64,000 nucleotides of DNA from positions 1 through 64,000 of the forward strand of contig JADLEQ010000011.1 in NCBI GenBank assembly GCA_020846005.1, written 5' to 3'. Positions 1-8,596 of the stretch are shown here, in pieces. Numbering within the stretch: the first letter of the stretch is position 1; every line of letters begins with the position of its first letter. The notes under the pieces were generated by a model, which saw only the letters and a program-made list of their open reading frames with translations, did not search any database and was not told the origin of the DNA. A program made the position numbers and the translations under genes. Source of the stretch: Polyangiaceae bacterium. GTDB taxonomy: Bacteria > Myxococcota_A > Polyangia > Polyangiales > Polyangiaceae.

Positions 1-228
1 CCGCTCCCGCTCCCGCTCCCGCTCCCGCTCCCGCTCCCGCTCCCGCTCCCGCTCCCGCTCCCGCCCCCGCTCCCGCACTCGCTCTCGCTCCCGCACTCGC
101 TCTCGCTCTCGCTCCCGCACTCGCTCTCGCTCTGGCTCTCGCTCTCGCTCCCGCTCCCGCCCCCGCTCTCGCCCTCGCCCCCGCCCTCGCCCTCTCCCCC
201 GCCCTCGCACTCACTCCCGCACTCGCCC
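1..228. repeat. Hexanucleotide (CCGCTC)n low-complexity array
   Basis: A six-base array runs from the window edge. It is pure CCGCTC for the first 60 bases, then degenerates (CCGCAC, TCGCTC, CCGCCC, TCGCCC) while keeping the 6-bp register up to the pirin stop codon. It probably extends left of the window. The plus strand shows no stop here, so it could be the low-complexity end of a neighbouring gene (Pro-Leu, Arg-Ser or Ala-Pro dipeptides depending on frame), but no start or domain supports that. Confidence 0.9.
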
Positions 229-231
229 CCC

Positions 232-1332
232 TCACCCCGGCCTCGCGACCCTCCCGTCCGGATACCTCGCGAACCGCTCGTCCTCCCCGCCGTGCACCGG
301 ATCCTCCCGATCCCACGGCCACCCTCCGAACCCCGTCGCCCGGAAGTCGGCGTACGCCCGCGCGAGCTCCTCTCGCGTGTTCATGACGAACGGCCCGTGC
401 TGCGCGACCGGCTCGCCGATCGGCCGCCCGCCGAGCAGCAGCAGCTCGGCCTCCGCGTCGCCGTTGACGAGCGGCACGGCGCCGTCCCGCAGCGTGATCC
501 GGTGCCCGACGCCGACCGCTCTCTGCCCGACGCGGAGCTCCCGCCCGGCGAAGAAATAGAGCGCGCGGTTCGTCCCTGGGCGCGCCGGCAGCTCCCAGCG
601 CGCGCCGGGCGCGAGCTGGATCGTCCAGATTTGCACGTCGTTGCCCGGCCGCGCCGCCCACGAGTCCGGCGGCGGCGCGGGCGGCGTCGCCGTGCCGAGC
701 ACCCCCGCTACCACGGTGACCTCGACCCCCGGCGCGGTGTACCGCGGGATCGTGGGCGCCCACAGCATGGAGAAGCTCGGCGCAGCGAGCTTCCTCGACG
801 CCGGCAGGTTGAGCCAGAGCTGGAAGAGCTCCACCGGGTTGCGCTCGGCCCGCCGCAGCAGCGGGAACATCTCTGCGTGCTGGATGCCGGCGCCGGCCGT
901 GAGCCACTGCACGTCGCCACGGCCGTACCTGGCCGCCGCGCCGAGCGAGTCGGCGTGGTCGAGGAGCCCGCGCCGGACGACCGTCACCGTCTCGAAGCCG
1001 CGGTGCGGGTGCTGCGGGAAGCCGGGGACGACGCGCCCGTGGTACATGCGCCAGCCGTCCTTGCCGGCGAAGTCCTGCCCGAGGTCGCGCCCCGCGAGCG
1101 ACCCGACCGGCCCGAACCTGGCATCCCCAGCGGGGTAGTCGTCGTCGTGGTGGACGCAGAACAGGAAGGGATCCGCGGTCCGCCAAGGCGGCGCGCCGAG
1201 CGGCTCGACGCCGAGGATGGGATCGATGGCCGGCCGCGCCTCGTCACGCGAGGCCCCGCCCGGCTCGCACGCCGCCGCCGCCACGGCCGAGAGCGCGCCA
1301 GCCACGACCTGTCTACGAGTGGGATCGTTCAC
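232..1332 (-). CDS. Pirin-family protein, probably exported lipoprotein
   Basis: Pirin-type bicupin protein of 366 residues. Pirins bind a non-haem metal; some oxidise quercetin and others act as regulators, and the substrate cannot be read here. The N-terminal cupin has the HPHRGFETVT block, and all four family metal ligands are present: His108, His110, His152 and Glu154 (GIQHAE). Most pirins are cytoplasmic, but this one begins with a twin-arginine-like TRRQVVAG stretch and a lipobox ending at Cys22, so it looks like a Tat-exported lipoprotein. The start is GTG. No Shine-Dalgarno or promoter is obvious. Family assignment is secure; export is inferred from the signal. Confidence 0.9.
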   Translation of the reverse strand: MNDPTRRQVVAGALSAVAAAACEPGGASRDEARPAIDPILGVEPLGAPPWRTADPFLFCVHHDDDYPAGDARFGPVGSLAGRDLGQDFAGKDGWRMYHGRVVPGFPQHPHRGFETVTVVRRGLLDHADSLGAAARYGRGDVQWLTAGAGIQHAEMFPLLRRAERNPVELFQLWLNLPASRKLAAPSFSMLWAPTIPRYTAPGVEVTVVAGVLGTATPPAPPPDSWAARPGNDVQIWTIQLAPGARWELPARPGTNRALYFFAGRELRVGQRAVGVGHRITLRDGAVPLVNGDAEAELLLLGGRPIGEPVAQHGPFVMNTREELARAYADFRATGFGGWPWDREDPVHGGEDERFARYPDGRVARPG

Positions 1333-1438
1333 GGGCGGATCGTGGGGCCGCCGCCCGCGCGCGTCACTCCCCCGCGCGGCGCGAGCGCGCTCGCGGGCCG
1401 GCGCGTCGCGCGGCCCGCGAGCGCGCTCGGCTACGCGG

Positions 1439-1513
1439 CGTCCCCAACGGGATTCGAACCCGTGTTACAGCCTTGAAAGGGCCGTGTCCTGGGCCGGACT
1501 AGACGATGGGGAC
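1439..1513 (-). tRNA. tRNA-Glu (anticodon UUC)
   Basis: A full cloverleaf can be drawn on the minus strand. The acceptor stem is GTCCCCA pairing with TGGGGAC, with discriminator G. The anticodon stem-loop is GCCCTTTCAAGGC with anticodon TTC, and the T arm is ACGGGTTCGAATCCCGT. The ATCGTCTAG D-arm is typical of bacterial tRNA-Glu. CCA is not encoded. It lies alone between the pirin gene and the carboxypeptidase gene, with no sign of an integrated element or duplicated attachment site. Confidence 0.97.
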
Positions 1514-1560
1514 CTGGGAGGGCGCGCACCGTAGCTCACGGGGCCGCTCCGAACAAACGC

Positions 1561-2550
1561 TCACTCCGGCCCGCCCACCCCCCGGACGAAGGGCAGGCAC
1601 GCGGCCGCGATGGCGGTCGCGACGGGCGCCGGCTCGCGCGGGTTGAACCACGCGAACGGCTCGCTCGCCGCGCGGGCCAAGTCACCCCAGGGACGCCCGG
1701 CGAGGCCGCCCCGCGAGCACTCGACCAGCAGGGCGAGCGCGCCGTGGTGATCGTAGAACCAGTCGATCTCCATGCCCGTGGCGGTGAACCCGGGCACCCA
1801 CCGCGACGACTGCGCGACGCGGTAGGGGCGGCGCGGGTCGGAGGCGCGCGCGATCTCGCCGGCGTGCTCCTCGAGCTCCGCGAGGCGCCCGGGCCGCGCG
1901 AGGCGCGCGCCGTACGGGTGGAGCACCGCCCCGCCGAAGCTGTGGAGCGAGAGCGCGCGGTCGATCGGGAGCGCCACGAGGGTGTCCACCAGCGCGCGCA
2001 CCTCGGGCTCGCTCGCGGCCGCCTTCCCTCGCGCGAACACGGGCCCGAGGAGCAGGCGCGCCAGGCTCGGCCAGCCCCAGAAGCTCGGGAAGTTCCGGTT
2101 GAGATCGACGCCCCGGGCGTTGTGCCGCACGAAGCGTCGCCTGCCGGCGCGCAGGTTGGCCTCGACCTCGGCGAAGCCGTCGGGGTTGGCGATCGGGACG
2201 ACGAACACTCGCCGGTCGGGGGGCGGACGCTCGGCGAGCGCCTCGAGGAGCGTCATCGCCGTCTCGACGCCGATCCACTCGATGGGGTGGAGGCCGGCGA
2301 CGACGACCGTCACGTCGGTCGCCTCTGGCGGCCCCACCTCGAACCCGAACAGGCGGAGCCCCCGCGCGCTCCGCCCGACGAGGCGCACCCGCGCGCCGCG
2401 CGCCACCGGCTCCGCGAGCGCGCCGAGCAGCTCGTGCATGCCGCGGTAGCCGCCGAGATCGCGCCGCCCGAGGATCGGACCGATCGGGGTAGGCTCGAGG
2501 CGCCCGCGCTCGTCCGTCAGCTCGGCGGCGGCGAGCGCGGGATCCGACAT
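1561..2550 (-). CDS. M14-family zinc carboxypeptidase
   Basis: Zinc metallo-carboxypeptidase of 329 residues that would remove C-terminal residues from peptides or cell-wall stem peptides. The family zinc site is intact: His88 and Glu91 in HPIEW, and His203 in LSLHSFGG. The substrate-binding GVDLNRNFP block is at 148-155, and the likely catalytic glutamate is Glu277 in LLVECSRGG. No signal peptide is visible, so it is probably cytosolic. The start is fixed at ATG 2550 because a TTGCGT-N17-TACGGA promoter ends 8 nt upstream; longer open frames in this phase are ignored. Peptidase family is clear; substrate is unknown. Confidence 0.85.
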   Translation of the reverse strand: MSDPALAAAELTDERGRLEPTPIGPILGRRDLGGYRGMHELLGALAEPVARGARVRLVGRSARGLRLFGFEVGPPEATDVTVVVAGLHPIEWIGVETAMTLLEALAERPPPDRRVFVVPIANPDGFAEVEANLRAGRRRFVRHNARGVDLNRNFPSFWGWPSLARLLLGPVFARGKAAASEPEVRALVDTLVALPIDRALSLHSFGGAVLHPYGARLARPGRLAELEEHAGEIARASDPRRPYRVAQSSRWVPGFTATGMEIDWFYDHHGALALLVECSRGGLAGRPWGDLARAASEPFAWFNPREPAPVATAIAAACLPFVRGVGGPE

Positions 2551-2558
2551 GGCGCGCC

Positions 2559-2587
2559 TCCGTAGGCGCGCCCCCGCCACGACGCAA
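2559..2587 (-). promoter_or_regulatory. Vegetative promoter of the M14 peptidase (leaderless type)
   Basis: TTGCGT (2582-2587), 17-bp spacer, TACGGA (2559-2564) on the minus strand. The -10 box ends 8 nt before the ATG, so transcription would start at or beside the start codon. No Shine-Dalgarno sequence is present. Confidence 0.4.
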
Positions 2588-2658
2588 CGGGCCTCGGCCC
2601 GCCGTGACGCCGGAGCCCGGGCGACTTCGGCCTCCGCCCGTGATATCCGAGGGCGCGC

Positions 2659-3399
2659 ATGCGGCACCTCGCGTTCGTCGTTGCGGTCTCCGCGCTCGGC
2701 TGCGCCTCCACCGTCGCGCGGCTCGACGGCGAAATCCCGACTCCGGCCGGCCCGGCGCGCGACGGCTGCGAGAAGCGGACGTGGCTCGTCATCGGGCGCA
2801 CGCGCACGGAGTACGTCCCGAAGGGCTCGCGCACCGCCCAGCACCGAGACGACGGCGTCGGGCTGTATCGCGTGGGCGGTCGTCACCCGGAGGACGTGCT
2901 CGCGCTCGAGGAGGAGCTCGGCTTCACGCCGCTGCTCGCGCCGCACCGCGAGGGCGTGAGCGACTACGATCGGGACAGCTGGATCGCCGCGGGGCTCGGC
3001 ACGGCGGGGCTCATCGCCATCGGCATCGGCTCGTATCTGTTCGTGGACGGCTTCGAGACGAAGCGTGTCCCGCGCGCGGACGGCACGACGGACGAGAAGA
3101 CGGAGGCCACCGATCGCGTGGGGATCGGCGCCGGGATCGTGGGGCTCGGCTTCGCGCTCGGCATCACCGGCATCGTGCTGACGCCGGCGCTCGGCGAGCG
3201 CGCCGAGGCGCAGTCGTACCGGTATGCGTTCTTGCCCGGGCGCGACGACCTCGGCCAGGTGAACGCGCTGGTCGAGAAGCACAACCGCGAGGCGCGGGAG
3301 CGCTGCGGGGGGGAGGCCGGCGGGTCCGGCGAGGAGGCGCCGGCCGCCGCGCCCGAGGCGGCGACGTCGGCGAGCCCCGCCGATCCCCCGGCGCCCTGA
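2659..3399 (+). CDS. Putative membrane lipoprotein, function unknown
   Basis: Protein of 246 residues with no recognised domain. A short signal peptide ends in a lipobox (SALGC, Cys15). Two hydrophobic segments follow at about 112-138 and 157-182, and the C-terminal tail is rich in Ala, Glu and Pro. This suggests an envelope-anchored protein. The start at ATG 2659 has a TATCCG box 9 nt upstream, the spacing seen at several other genes here, but no convincing -35. It is convergent with ddl. The coding call rests on the signal peptide and a clean reading frame; the function is not known. Confidence 0.7.
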   Translation: MRHLAFVVAVSALGCASTVARLDGEIPTPAGPARDGCEKRTWLVIGRTRTEYVPKGSRTAQHRDDGVGLYRVGGRHPEDVLALEEELGFTPLLAPHREGVSDYDRDSWIAAGLGTAGLIAIGIGSYLFVDGFETKRVPRADGTTDEKTEATDRVGIGAGIVGLGFALGITGIVLTPALGERAEAQSYRYAFLPGRDDLGQVNALVEKHNREARERCGGEAGGSGEEAPAAAPEAATSASPADPPAP

Positions 3400-3453
3400 G
3401 CGACCGGCGCAGCCCGGCTCGAGCGACCGCCCCCGCCCGCTGGCCGCGCGCGC

Positions 3454-4467
3454 TCAGCCCGCGCGACGGACGGGCTCCGCGGGGCGCACGGAGGCCGGCG
3501 CGACGCCCGAGGTCCGCACGGCGCGCGGCGCCTCCACGGTCGCCGCGGCGAGGATCGCCTGGCACAGATCGCGGAAGCCGAAGCCGGCCGCGGCGGCGAT
3601 CTTCGGGAGGAGGCTCGTCTGCGTCATCCCGGGCAGCGTGTTCACCTCGAGGACGTACTCGTTGCGGCCCTCGGTGACGATGAGGTCCACGCGCACCGCG
3701 CCCCGCGCGCCGATCGCCTGAGCGGCTCGCTCGGCGAGGTGGAGCACCCCCTGCAGGCGGACGGCCGGGAGCCGCGCGGGGAGGAAGTACTCTGTCATGC
3801 CGGGGGTGTACTTCGCCTCGTGGTCGTAGACGCCGCTCTTCGGCGCCACCTCCAGCGCACCGAGCAGGCGCCCGTCGAGGAGCCCCACCGTGACCTCGCG
3901 CCCCGCCACGTATCGCTCGACGAGCGCCTCGCTGTCGTACTCGAGCGCGTGCTCGACGGCCTGCTCCAACGCGGCGAAGTCGTCCGCGCGCGAGATGCCG
4001 AAGCTCGAGCCTTCGCGTCGCGGCTTCACGAAGACGGGGTAGCCGAAGCTGCCGTGCAGCTCGGCAAGGTCCCCGAGATCCGTGGCGCGGGCGACGTAGT
4101 ACGGCGGCGTCGGGACGTTGTGCAGGCGGAACAGCTCCTTGGCCTTCGCCTTGTCCATCGCCAGGGCGCTCGCGAGGACCCCCGACCCGGTGTAGGGGAT
4201 GCCGAGCAGCTCGAGCACGCCCTGCACGCAGCCGTCCTCGCCGCCGCGGCCGTGGAGCGCGAGGAACGCGGCGTCGATGCGCGCGGTGGTGACGCGCTGC
4301 GCGAGATCAGAGAAGTCCGCCAGCGCCAGGCGGACCACGTCGTGCCCCACCTCCTCCAGCGCCTGCGCCACGGCCTCGCCGGAGCGGAGCGACACCTCCC
4401 GCTCGCTCGAGCTGCCACCCATCACCACACCGACACGCCTGCTCGCGAACGCGGGACTTCTGGTCAT
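3454..4467 (-). CDS. ddl: D-alanine--D-alanine ligase
   Basis: ATP-grasp ligase of 337 residues that makes the D-Ala-D-Ala dipeptide for peptidoglycan precursors in the cytoplasm. It opens with the family signature VMGGSSSEREVSLRSG. The ATP-grasp core contains GIPYTGSGVLASALAMDK, and the metal/substrate site is EVNTLPGMTQTS. Length fits the family, apart from a C-terminal tail of about 25 residues that looks unstructured. It is not flanked by mur or fts genes as in many bacteria; the neighbours are a lipoprotein (convergent) and sctV (upstream, same strand, about 130 nt gap). Assignment is firm. Confidence 0.95.
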   Translation of the reverse strand: MTRSPAFASRRVGVVMGGSSSEREVSLRSGEAVAQALEEVGHDVVRLALADFSDLAQRVTTARIDAAFLALHGRGGEDGCVQGVLELLGIPYTGSGVLASALAMDKAKAKELFRLHNVPTPPYYVARATDLGDLAELHGSFGYPVFVKPRREGSSFGISRADDFAALEQAVEHALEYDSEALVERYVAGREVTVGLLDGRLLGALEVAPKSGVYDHEAKYTPGMTEYFLPARLPAVRLQGVLHLAERAAQAIGARGAVRVDLIVTEGRNEYVLEVNTLPGMTQTSLLPKIAAAAGFGFRDLCQAILAAATVEAPRAVRTSGVAPASVRPAEPVRRAG

Positions 4468-4598
4468 GGATCCGTCACCGGGACCGGCGCGCGGGCGGCC
4501 TCACCTGGCCGAGCCGGCTGCCGGGTCCTCTGGCTGGTACGGGAGGGCGGGCCGCCGGGCCAAGATCCTGGCGCCCCGCCCGCGCACCGGCGCGGGCC

Positions 4599-6569
4599 TC
4601 ACGCGGTCGCGGCCAGCGTCGCGCGCCCGACGGGCTTCACGGCCACCTCGGGCAGCAGCTCCGCGTAGGAGACGACGCGCAGCTCCGGGAGCTCGACCTC
4701 GACGAGCTTGCGCACGAAGCGGCGGACGTCGGGCTGGGCGAGCAGCACCGGGGGCACGTCGGTCGCCGGCGCGTCGGCGAGCGCGCGGCGGATGGCGCGC
4801 ACGATGTCGCGCGCGGCGGCGGGCGCGAGCGTGAGGAAGCTCCCCGACGCCGTGCGCTGGATCGCGCCGCGCACGGCCTCCTCGATGTGGTGGTCGAGCA
4901 GCAGCACGGGCAGCTCGGCGCGCCCCTCGGTGAGATCGTGGGTGAGCGCGCGCCGGAGCTGCGAGCGGACGAGCTCCGTCAGGTGGAGCGGCTCCTTCTC
5001 CGAAGGCGCGAACACCGCGAGCGCCTCCAACACCGCGCGCAGATCCCGGACGCTGACGCGCTCCTCCACCAGCCGGCGCATCACGTCCGCCAGGAGCGGG
5101 ACGGTGACCGGCTTGGGGACGACCTGCCTCACCACGGCCGGCGACACCTGCTCGAGCTGATCGAGGAGCGCCTGAGTCTCCCCGAGCCCGAGGTAGTCCG
5201 CCGCGCGCTGGCGGATCACCGGCAGCGCGCCGTCCACGAGGACGCTCGCGACGTCGGCGTCCGGCACCTCCGCGAGCTCGAAGGACCGCGCCGGGATCTC
5301 GCGCAGGCAGAGGAGCGCGACGCGCGGCCCCAGCGCGGGATCCACCTCGACACGGCCCGGGGGGAGCGGCACGCCGAGCTCGCGGAAGGTGAGCTCCCGC
5401 ACCGCCGCCGCGGCCGAACGGATCCCGGGCCGCACGTTGCCTCCGCGCGACTCGTCGTCGAGCAGCGACGCCAGCTCGGACCCCACCTGAAACGCCCACG
5501 GGACCACGACCGGCACGAACTGCGCCGCCGCCGGCTCGCCCGGCTTGAGCACCGCCGGGCGGAGCGCCGCCTCGACGGATGCGCGCCCGAGGGAGGCCGC
5601 CCGCGCCCGCGAGACCACCAGGAGCAGGCCGCCGATCGCCAGGAAGGGCAGCGCCGGCAGCCCGGGTACCACGGCGAGCAGCAGCACGAAGCCCCCGGCG
5701 ACGCGGAGCGCCCGCGGGACACCGAGGAGCTGCGCGGCGAGCTCGTCGCCGAGCGCGCTCCCCTGCTCCTCGGAGGCGACGCGCGTCACCAGGATGCCGG
5801 CGGCCGTCGCCAGCACCAGCGCCGGGATCTGGCTCACCAGGCCGTCTCCGATGGTGAGGAGCCCGTACCGCTTGAGCGCCGCGGTCGCGTCCATCCCGCG
5901 CTGCGAGACGCCGATGGCGAGCCCCGCGAGGATGTTGATGATCGTGATGAGCACCGACGCGATCACGTCGCCCTTCACGAATTTCATCGCGCCGTCCATC
6001 GCGCCATAGAACTGGCTCTCGCGGCCGAGCTGCCGGCGGCGGCGGCGCGCCTCGGTGGCGTCGATCGAGCCGGCGCGGAGCTCGGCGTCGATGGCCATCT
6101 GCTTGCCGGGCATCGCGTCGAGCGTGAAGCGCGCCCCGACCTCCGCGACGCGCTCGCTCCCCTTCGCGATCACGACGAACTGGATGATCGTCAGGATGAG
6201 GAAGATGACGGCGCCGACTACGTAGTTGCCCCGAACGACGAAGCCGCCGAAGGCTTGGATCACGTGGCCGGCGTCGGCCTGCAGGAGGATCAGGCGCGTG
6301 CTGGAGACGTTGAGCGCGAGGCGGACCAGGGTCGTCAGCAGGAGCACGGTCGGGAAGGCCGCGATCTGGAGCGCCTCGCCGACGTAGAGCACGGCGAGCA
6401 AGAGCGCCACGGAGAACGCGAGGTTCGAGGCGAGCAGCAGATCCAGCAGCCAGGTCGGCAGCGGCACGATCATCATCGCGACGATCGAGATGACGATGGC
6501 CGCGAGCACGGCGTCGGCGCCGCCGAAGCGGCGCGCGCGCTGGGTCGAGAGCTTCACCGTGGTCGCCAT
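4599..6569 (-). CDS. sctV: Type III secretion export gate protein SctV (FlhA/InvA family)
   Basis: Inner-membrane export-gate protein of 656 residues. About seven to eight transmembrane helices fill residues 1-320, and a cytoplasmic ring-forming domain follows. Family blocks are visible: FPTVLLLTTLVRLALNVSST, GNYVVGAVIFLILTIIQFVV, ARFTLDAMPGKQMAIDAELR and YGLLTIGDGLVSQIPAL. Wording such as VIAKGSERVAEVGARF and YGAMDGAMKFVKGD matches non-flagellar SctV better than FlhA. It sits 12 nt downstream of a FIST-domain gene, with a GGAGG site before the ATG. No other type III secretion or flagellar gene is in the window, so whether a full system exists cannot be judged here. FlhA remains the main alternative. 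Confidence 0.88.
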   Translation of the reverse strand: MATTVKLSTQRARRFGGADAVLAAIVISIVAMMIVPLPTWLLDLLLASNLAFSVALLLAVLYVGEALQIAAFPTVLLLTTLVRLALNVSSTRLILLQADAGHVIQAFGGFVVRGNYVVGAVIFLILTIIQFVVIAKGSERVAEVGARFTLDAMPGKQMAIDAELRAGSIDATEARRRRRQLGRESQFYGAMDGAMKFVKGDVIASVLITIINILAGLAIGVSQRGMDATAALKRYGLLTIGDGLVSQIPALVLATAAGILVTRVASEEQGSALGDELAAQLLGVPRALRVAGGFVLLLAVVPGLPALPFLAIGGLLLVVSRARAASLGRASVEAALRPAVLKPGEPAAAQFVPVVVPWAFQVGSELASLLDDESRGGNVRPGIRSAAAAVRELTFRELGVPLPPGRVEVDPALGPRVALLCLREIPARSFELAEVPDADVASVLVDGALPVIRQRAADYLGLGETQALLDQLEQVSPAVVRQVVPKPVTVPLLADVMRRLVEERVSVRDLRAVLEALAVFAPSEKEPLHLTELVRSQLRRALTHDLTEGRAELPVLLLDHHIEEAVRGAIQRTASGSFLTLAPAAARDIVRAIRRALADAPATDVPPVLLAQPDVRRFVRKLVEVELPELRVVSYAELLPEVAVKPVGRATLAATA

Positions 6570-6581
6570 TCGCCCTCCGCC

Positions 6582-7724
6582 TCAGCTCGGCGCCCCGAAC
6601 AGCGCGACGACCCCCGCGTAGAAGTGGAGCGCGGGCCGGCCCTCGAAGGGCGCGATCTCGAACGACGACGCGAGCCCCGCGATCGGGACCTCGCCGAGCT
6701 TGGACCTCAGGATGCGGAGCTCCACGTCGGGCTGCCCGTGCAGGCCGGCGCCGCGCGCGCCGCAGCTCAGGTAGAGCAGGAAGCGCGGGTGCGCGCCGGC
6801 GCTGGCGCGGACGACCCGGCGCACCGCGCTCTCGAGGTCGGCGCGCGCCGCGGCGGAGTCGCGCACCGCGAACGCGAGGCGCAGGCCGAGCCGCACGTCG
6901 TCGTCGAGCAGCACCCCGCCGCGCACCGGGTCGAGGCCGCGGGCCGCGCGGATCACCAGCCCGGGGCGCTCGTCGCCGCCCGCGCCGGGCTCCTCGCCGA
7001 GCGCGACCAGGACCAGCGACTCGTCCTCGACCGCCTGCCCCACCTCGCCCAACACCTCGAGGACGGGCCGCCCGCCGATCTCGGTGACGAGCGAGCCGCG
7101 CAGGCCCGTCACGGGCGCGAGCGGGCAGAGCAGCCGGCACGCGGGCGAGGCCGCGACCGCCGGCAGCGGCACCCCGCGGAGCACGAGCAGCGCCGCCTCC
7201 GCCGGCTCGGGCTCCCCGCCGGGGTGGACGACGACCGGCGGGTGGCGCCCTACCGTCCCGGCGCCGAGCAGGCCGCGCGCGCCCTGCAGGCCATCGAGCG
7301 GGTGGAGCGACTCGGGGCCGAAGGTGCCCGGGTGCGCGAGGAGCAGCGCGGGCGCGGGGCGCGACCCCAGCCGGTCCGAGAGCGCGAGCCCGAGCGCCTC
7401 GCCCACCTCCGGGGCGTCGGCGCCGCGGAGCGCGATCCCCTCGGCCGGCGCGCCGGACCACACGATGCCGGTCGCCGCGGCCTGCGCCTCGAGCTCACCG
7501 CGCTCGCTCACCACCCCGGCGCCCGACGCCACGACGAGCGGGACGCCGAGCGCGAGGCGACCGAGCTCGTGCCCGATCGCGGGGACCTGCTCGGTCAGGC
7601 TGCCGCTCACGAAGACGACCGCCCCAGCCGCCCGGCCGAGGCTCGACACGGCGCGGCCGACCTCGGCGGCGACCTCGGCCGGCGACTGCGAGCGCACCTC
7701 GAAGCTGGCGGCCGTGGCGCCCAC
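6582..7724 (-). CDS. FIST-domain sensory protein
   Basis: Protein of 380 residues with FIST_N and FIST_C organisation, a cytoplasmic sensory fold thought to bind small ligands such as amino acids. The C-terminal block GLASSFEIAPFEG followed by HFYAGVVALF is characteristic. I chose GTG 7724, giving a start of V-GATAASFEV, because a TTGCGG-N17-TACCGT promoter ends 8 nt upstream. Longer starts at 7745 (GTG) or 7844 (ATG) would run into or past that promoter, and the latter also overlaps the divergent phosphatase gene. It is co-transcribed with sctV (12 nt gap). The link between FIST sensing and export is inferred only from this arrangement. Confidence 0.72.
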   Translation of the reverse strand: MGATAASFEVRSQSPAEVAAEVGRAVSSLGRAAGAVVFVSGSLTEQVPAIGHELGRLALGVPLVVASGAGVVSERGELEAQAAATGIVWSGAPAEGIALRGADAPEVGEALGLALSDRLGSRPAPALLLAHPGTFGPESLHPLDGLQGARGLLGAGTVGRHPPVVVHPGGEPEPAEAALLVLRGVPLPAVAASPACRLLCPLAPVTGLRGSLVTEIGGRPVLEVLGEVGQAVEDESLVLVALGEEPGAGGDERPGLVIRAARGLDPVRGGVLLDDDVRLGLRLAFAVRDSAAARADLESAVRRVVRASAGAHPRFLLYLSCGARGAGLHGQPDVELRILRSKLGEVPIAGLASSFEIAPFEGRPALHFYAGVVALFGAPS

Positions 7725-7732
7725 GCCGTGGG

Positions 7733-7761
7733 ACGGTATTGGCACGGGGGCCGTCCCGCAA
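7733..7761 (-). promoter_or_regulatory. Promoter of the FIST-sctV operon (leaderless type)
   Basis: TTGCGG (7756-7761), 17-bp spacer, TACCGT (7733-7738) on the minus strand, 8 nt before GTG 7724. It supports the short start of the FIST protein. Confidence 0.5.
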
Positions 7762-7813
7762 GTGCCGGGTCGGGGCGCCTCGATTCGTCCTTCCCTGGCC
7801 GCAGGCGATCCCC

Positions 7814-7819
7814 TATCTT
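7814..7819 (+). promoter_or_regulatory. Probable -10 box of the PP2C gene
   Basis: TATCTT lies 11 nt before ATG 7831, which would give a near-leaderless mRNA. No good -35 hexamer is visible at 16-18 bp. Confidence 0.35.
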
Positions 7820-7830
7820 GGTCGGATCCG

Positions 7831-8595
7831 ATGGCGGACGACACCCTGCGCCTCCAGTCCTACGCGCTCTCCGACGTGGGGAGGAAGCGCAAGGTGAACG
7901 AGGACGCCTTCCTGCGGGACGACGAGCTCGGGCTCTGGGTCGTCGCCGACGGCATGGGGGGCCACGCGGCCGGAGAGGTCGCGAGCCAGGAGGCGGTCGA
8001 CACCGTGTTCGGCATGGTGAAGCGCGGGAGGAAGACGCTCGACCTCACCGGCGCGTTCAGCGAGGAGAAGGCGCGCGCCGCGGCGCGCCTCCTCGAGGGC
8101 GCGGTGCAGGCCGCCACGTACATGGTGTTCGCGATGTCGGAGCTCGACCGCGGCAAGGCGGGGATGGGCACGACCATCTCCGCGATGATGAGCTTCGGGG
8201 ACTACGCGGTCACCGCACAGGTGGGGGACAGCCGGATCTATCGTGTCCGCAGCACCAGCGTCTCGCAGCTCACCAAGGACCACACGCTCATCGCCTGGCA
8301 GCTCGAGCAGGGCCTGATCACCGAGGAGGAGGCCCAGCGCTCCCGCCACAAGAACGTGATCACGCGCGCGGTAGGCAACCGCGACTACGTCCAGGTGGAC
8401 ACCACCGTCTTCGAGCTCGAGCTCGGGGATCTCTACCTGCTCTGCTCGGACGGCCTCTACGGCTACCTGAGGGAGGAGGAGATCCCCGTCGTCGCGGCCC
8501 CCGGCGGTGACGCTGCGGTCCGCGCCTTCATCGACCTGGCGAACGACCGCGGCGGCCGCGACAACATCACCGCCATCCTGGTCGAGATCTGCTGA
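7831..8595 (+). CDS. PP2C-family serine/threonine phosphatase
   Basis: Metal-dependent phosphatase of 254 residues, the bacterial PP2C type (Stp/PrpC) that reverses Hanks-type kinase signalling. The family motifs run in order: VNEDAFL, VADGMGGHAAGEVASQ, GMGTTISAMM, VGDSRIYR, LTKDHTL, ITRAVGN, LLCSDGLYG and GGRDNITAIL. The metal-binding aspartates in these motifs are all present. It is a stand-alone catalytic domain with no membrane segment. It is divergent from the FIST-sctV operon and convergent with the next gene. No kinase is adjacent; the nearest one in the window starts near 30.3 kb. Confidence 0.94.
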   Translation: MADDTLRLQSYALSDVGRKRKVNEDAFLRDDELGLWVVADGMGGHAAGEVASQEAVDTVFGMVKRGRKTLDLTGAFSEEKARAAARLLEGAVQAATYMVFAMSELDRGKAGMGTTISAMMSFGDYAVTAQVGDSRIYRVRSTSVSQLTKDHTLIAWQLEQGLITEEEAQRSRHKNVITRAVGNRDYVQVDTTVFELELGDLYLLCSDGLYGYLREEEIPVVAAPGGDAAVRAFIDLANDRGGRDNITAILVEIC

Positions 8596-8596
8596 G

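Noticed and set aside
1439-2550. Genomic island inserted at tRNA-Glu
   Set aside because: No integrase, no repeat of the tRNA 3' end and no shift in base composition around the tRNA.
4501-7461. 986-codon open frame on the minus strand across sctV and the FIST gene
   Set aside because: Arg/Ala/Gly/Pro-rich composition typical of a shifted frame in GC-rich DNA. The overlapping frames encode clear SctV and FIST proteins.
4887-8510. 1207-codon plus-strand open frame antisense to sctV
   Set aside because: Composition of a shadow frame (Arg, His, Asp, Glu-rich), no start signal or domain, and it covers three better-supported genes.
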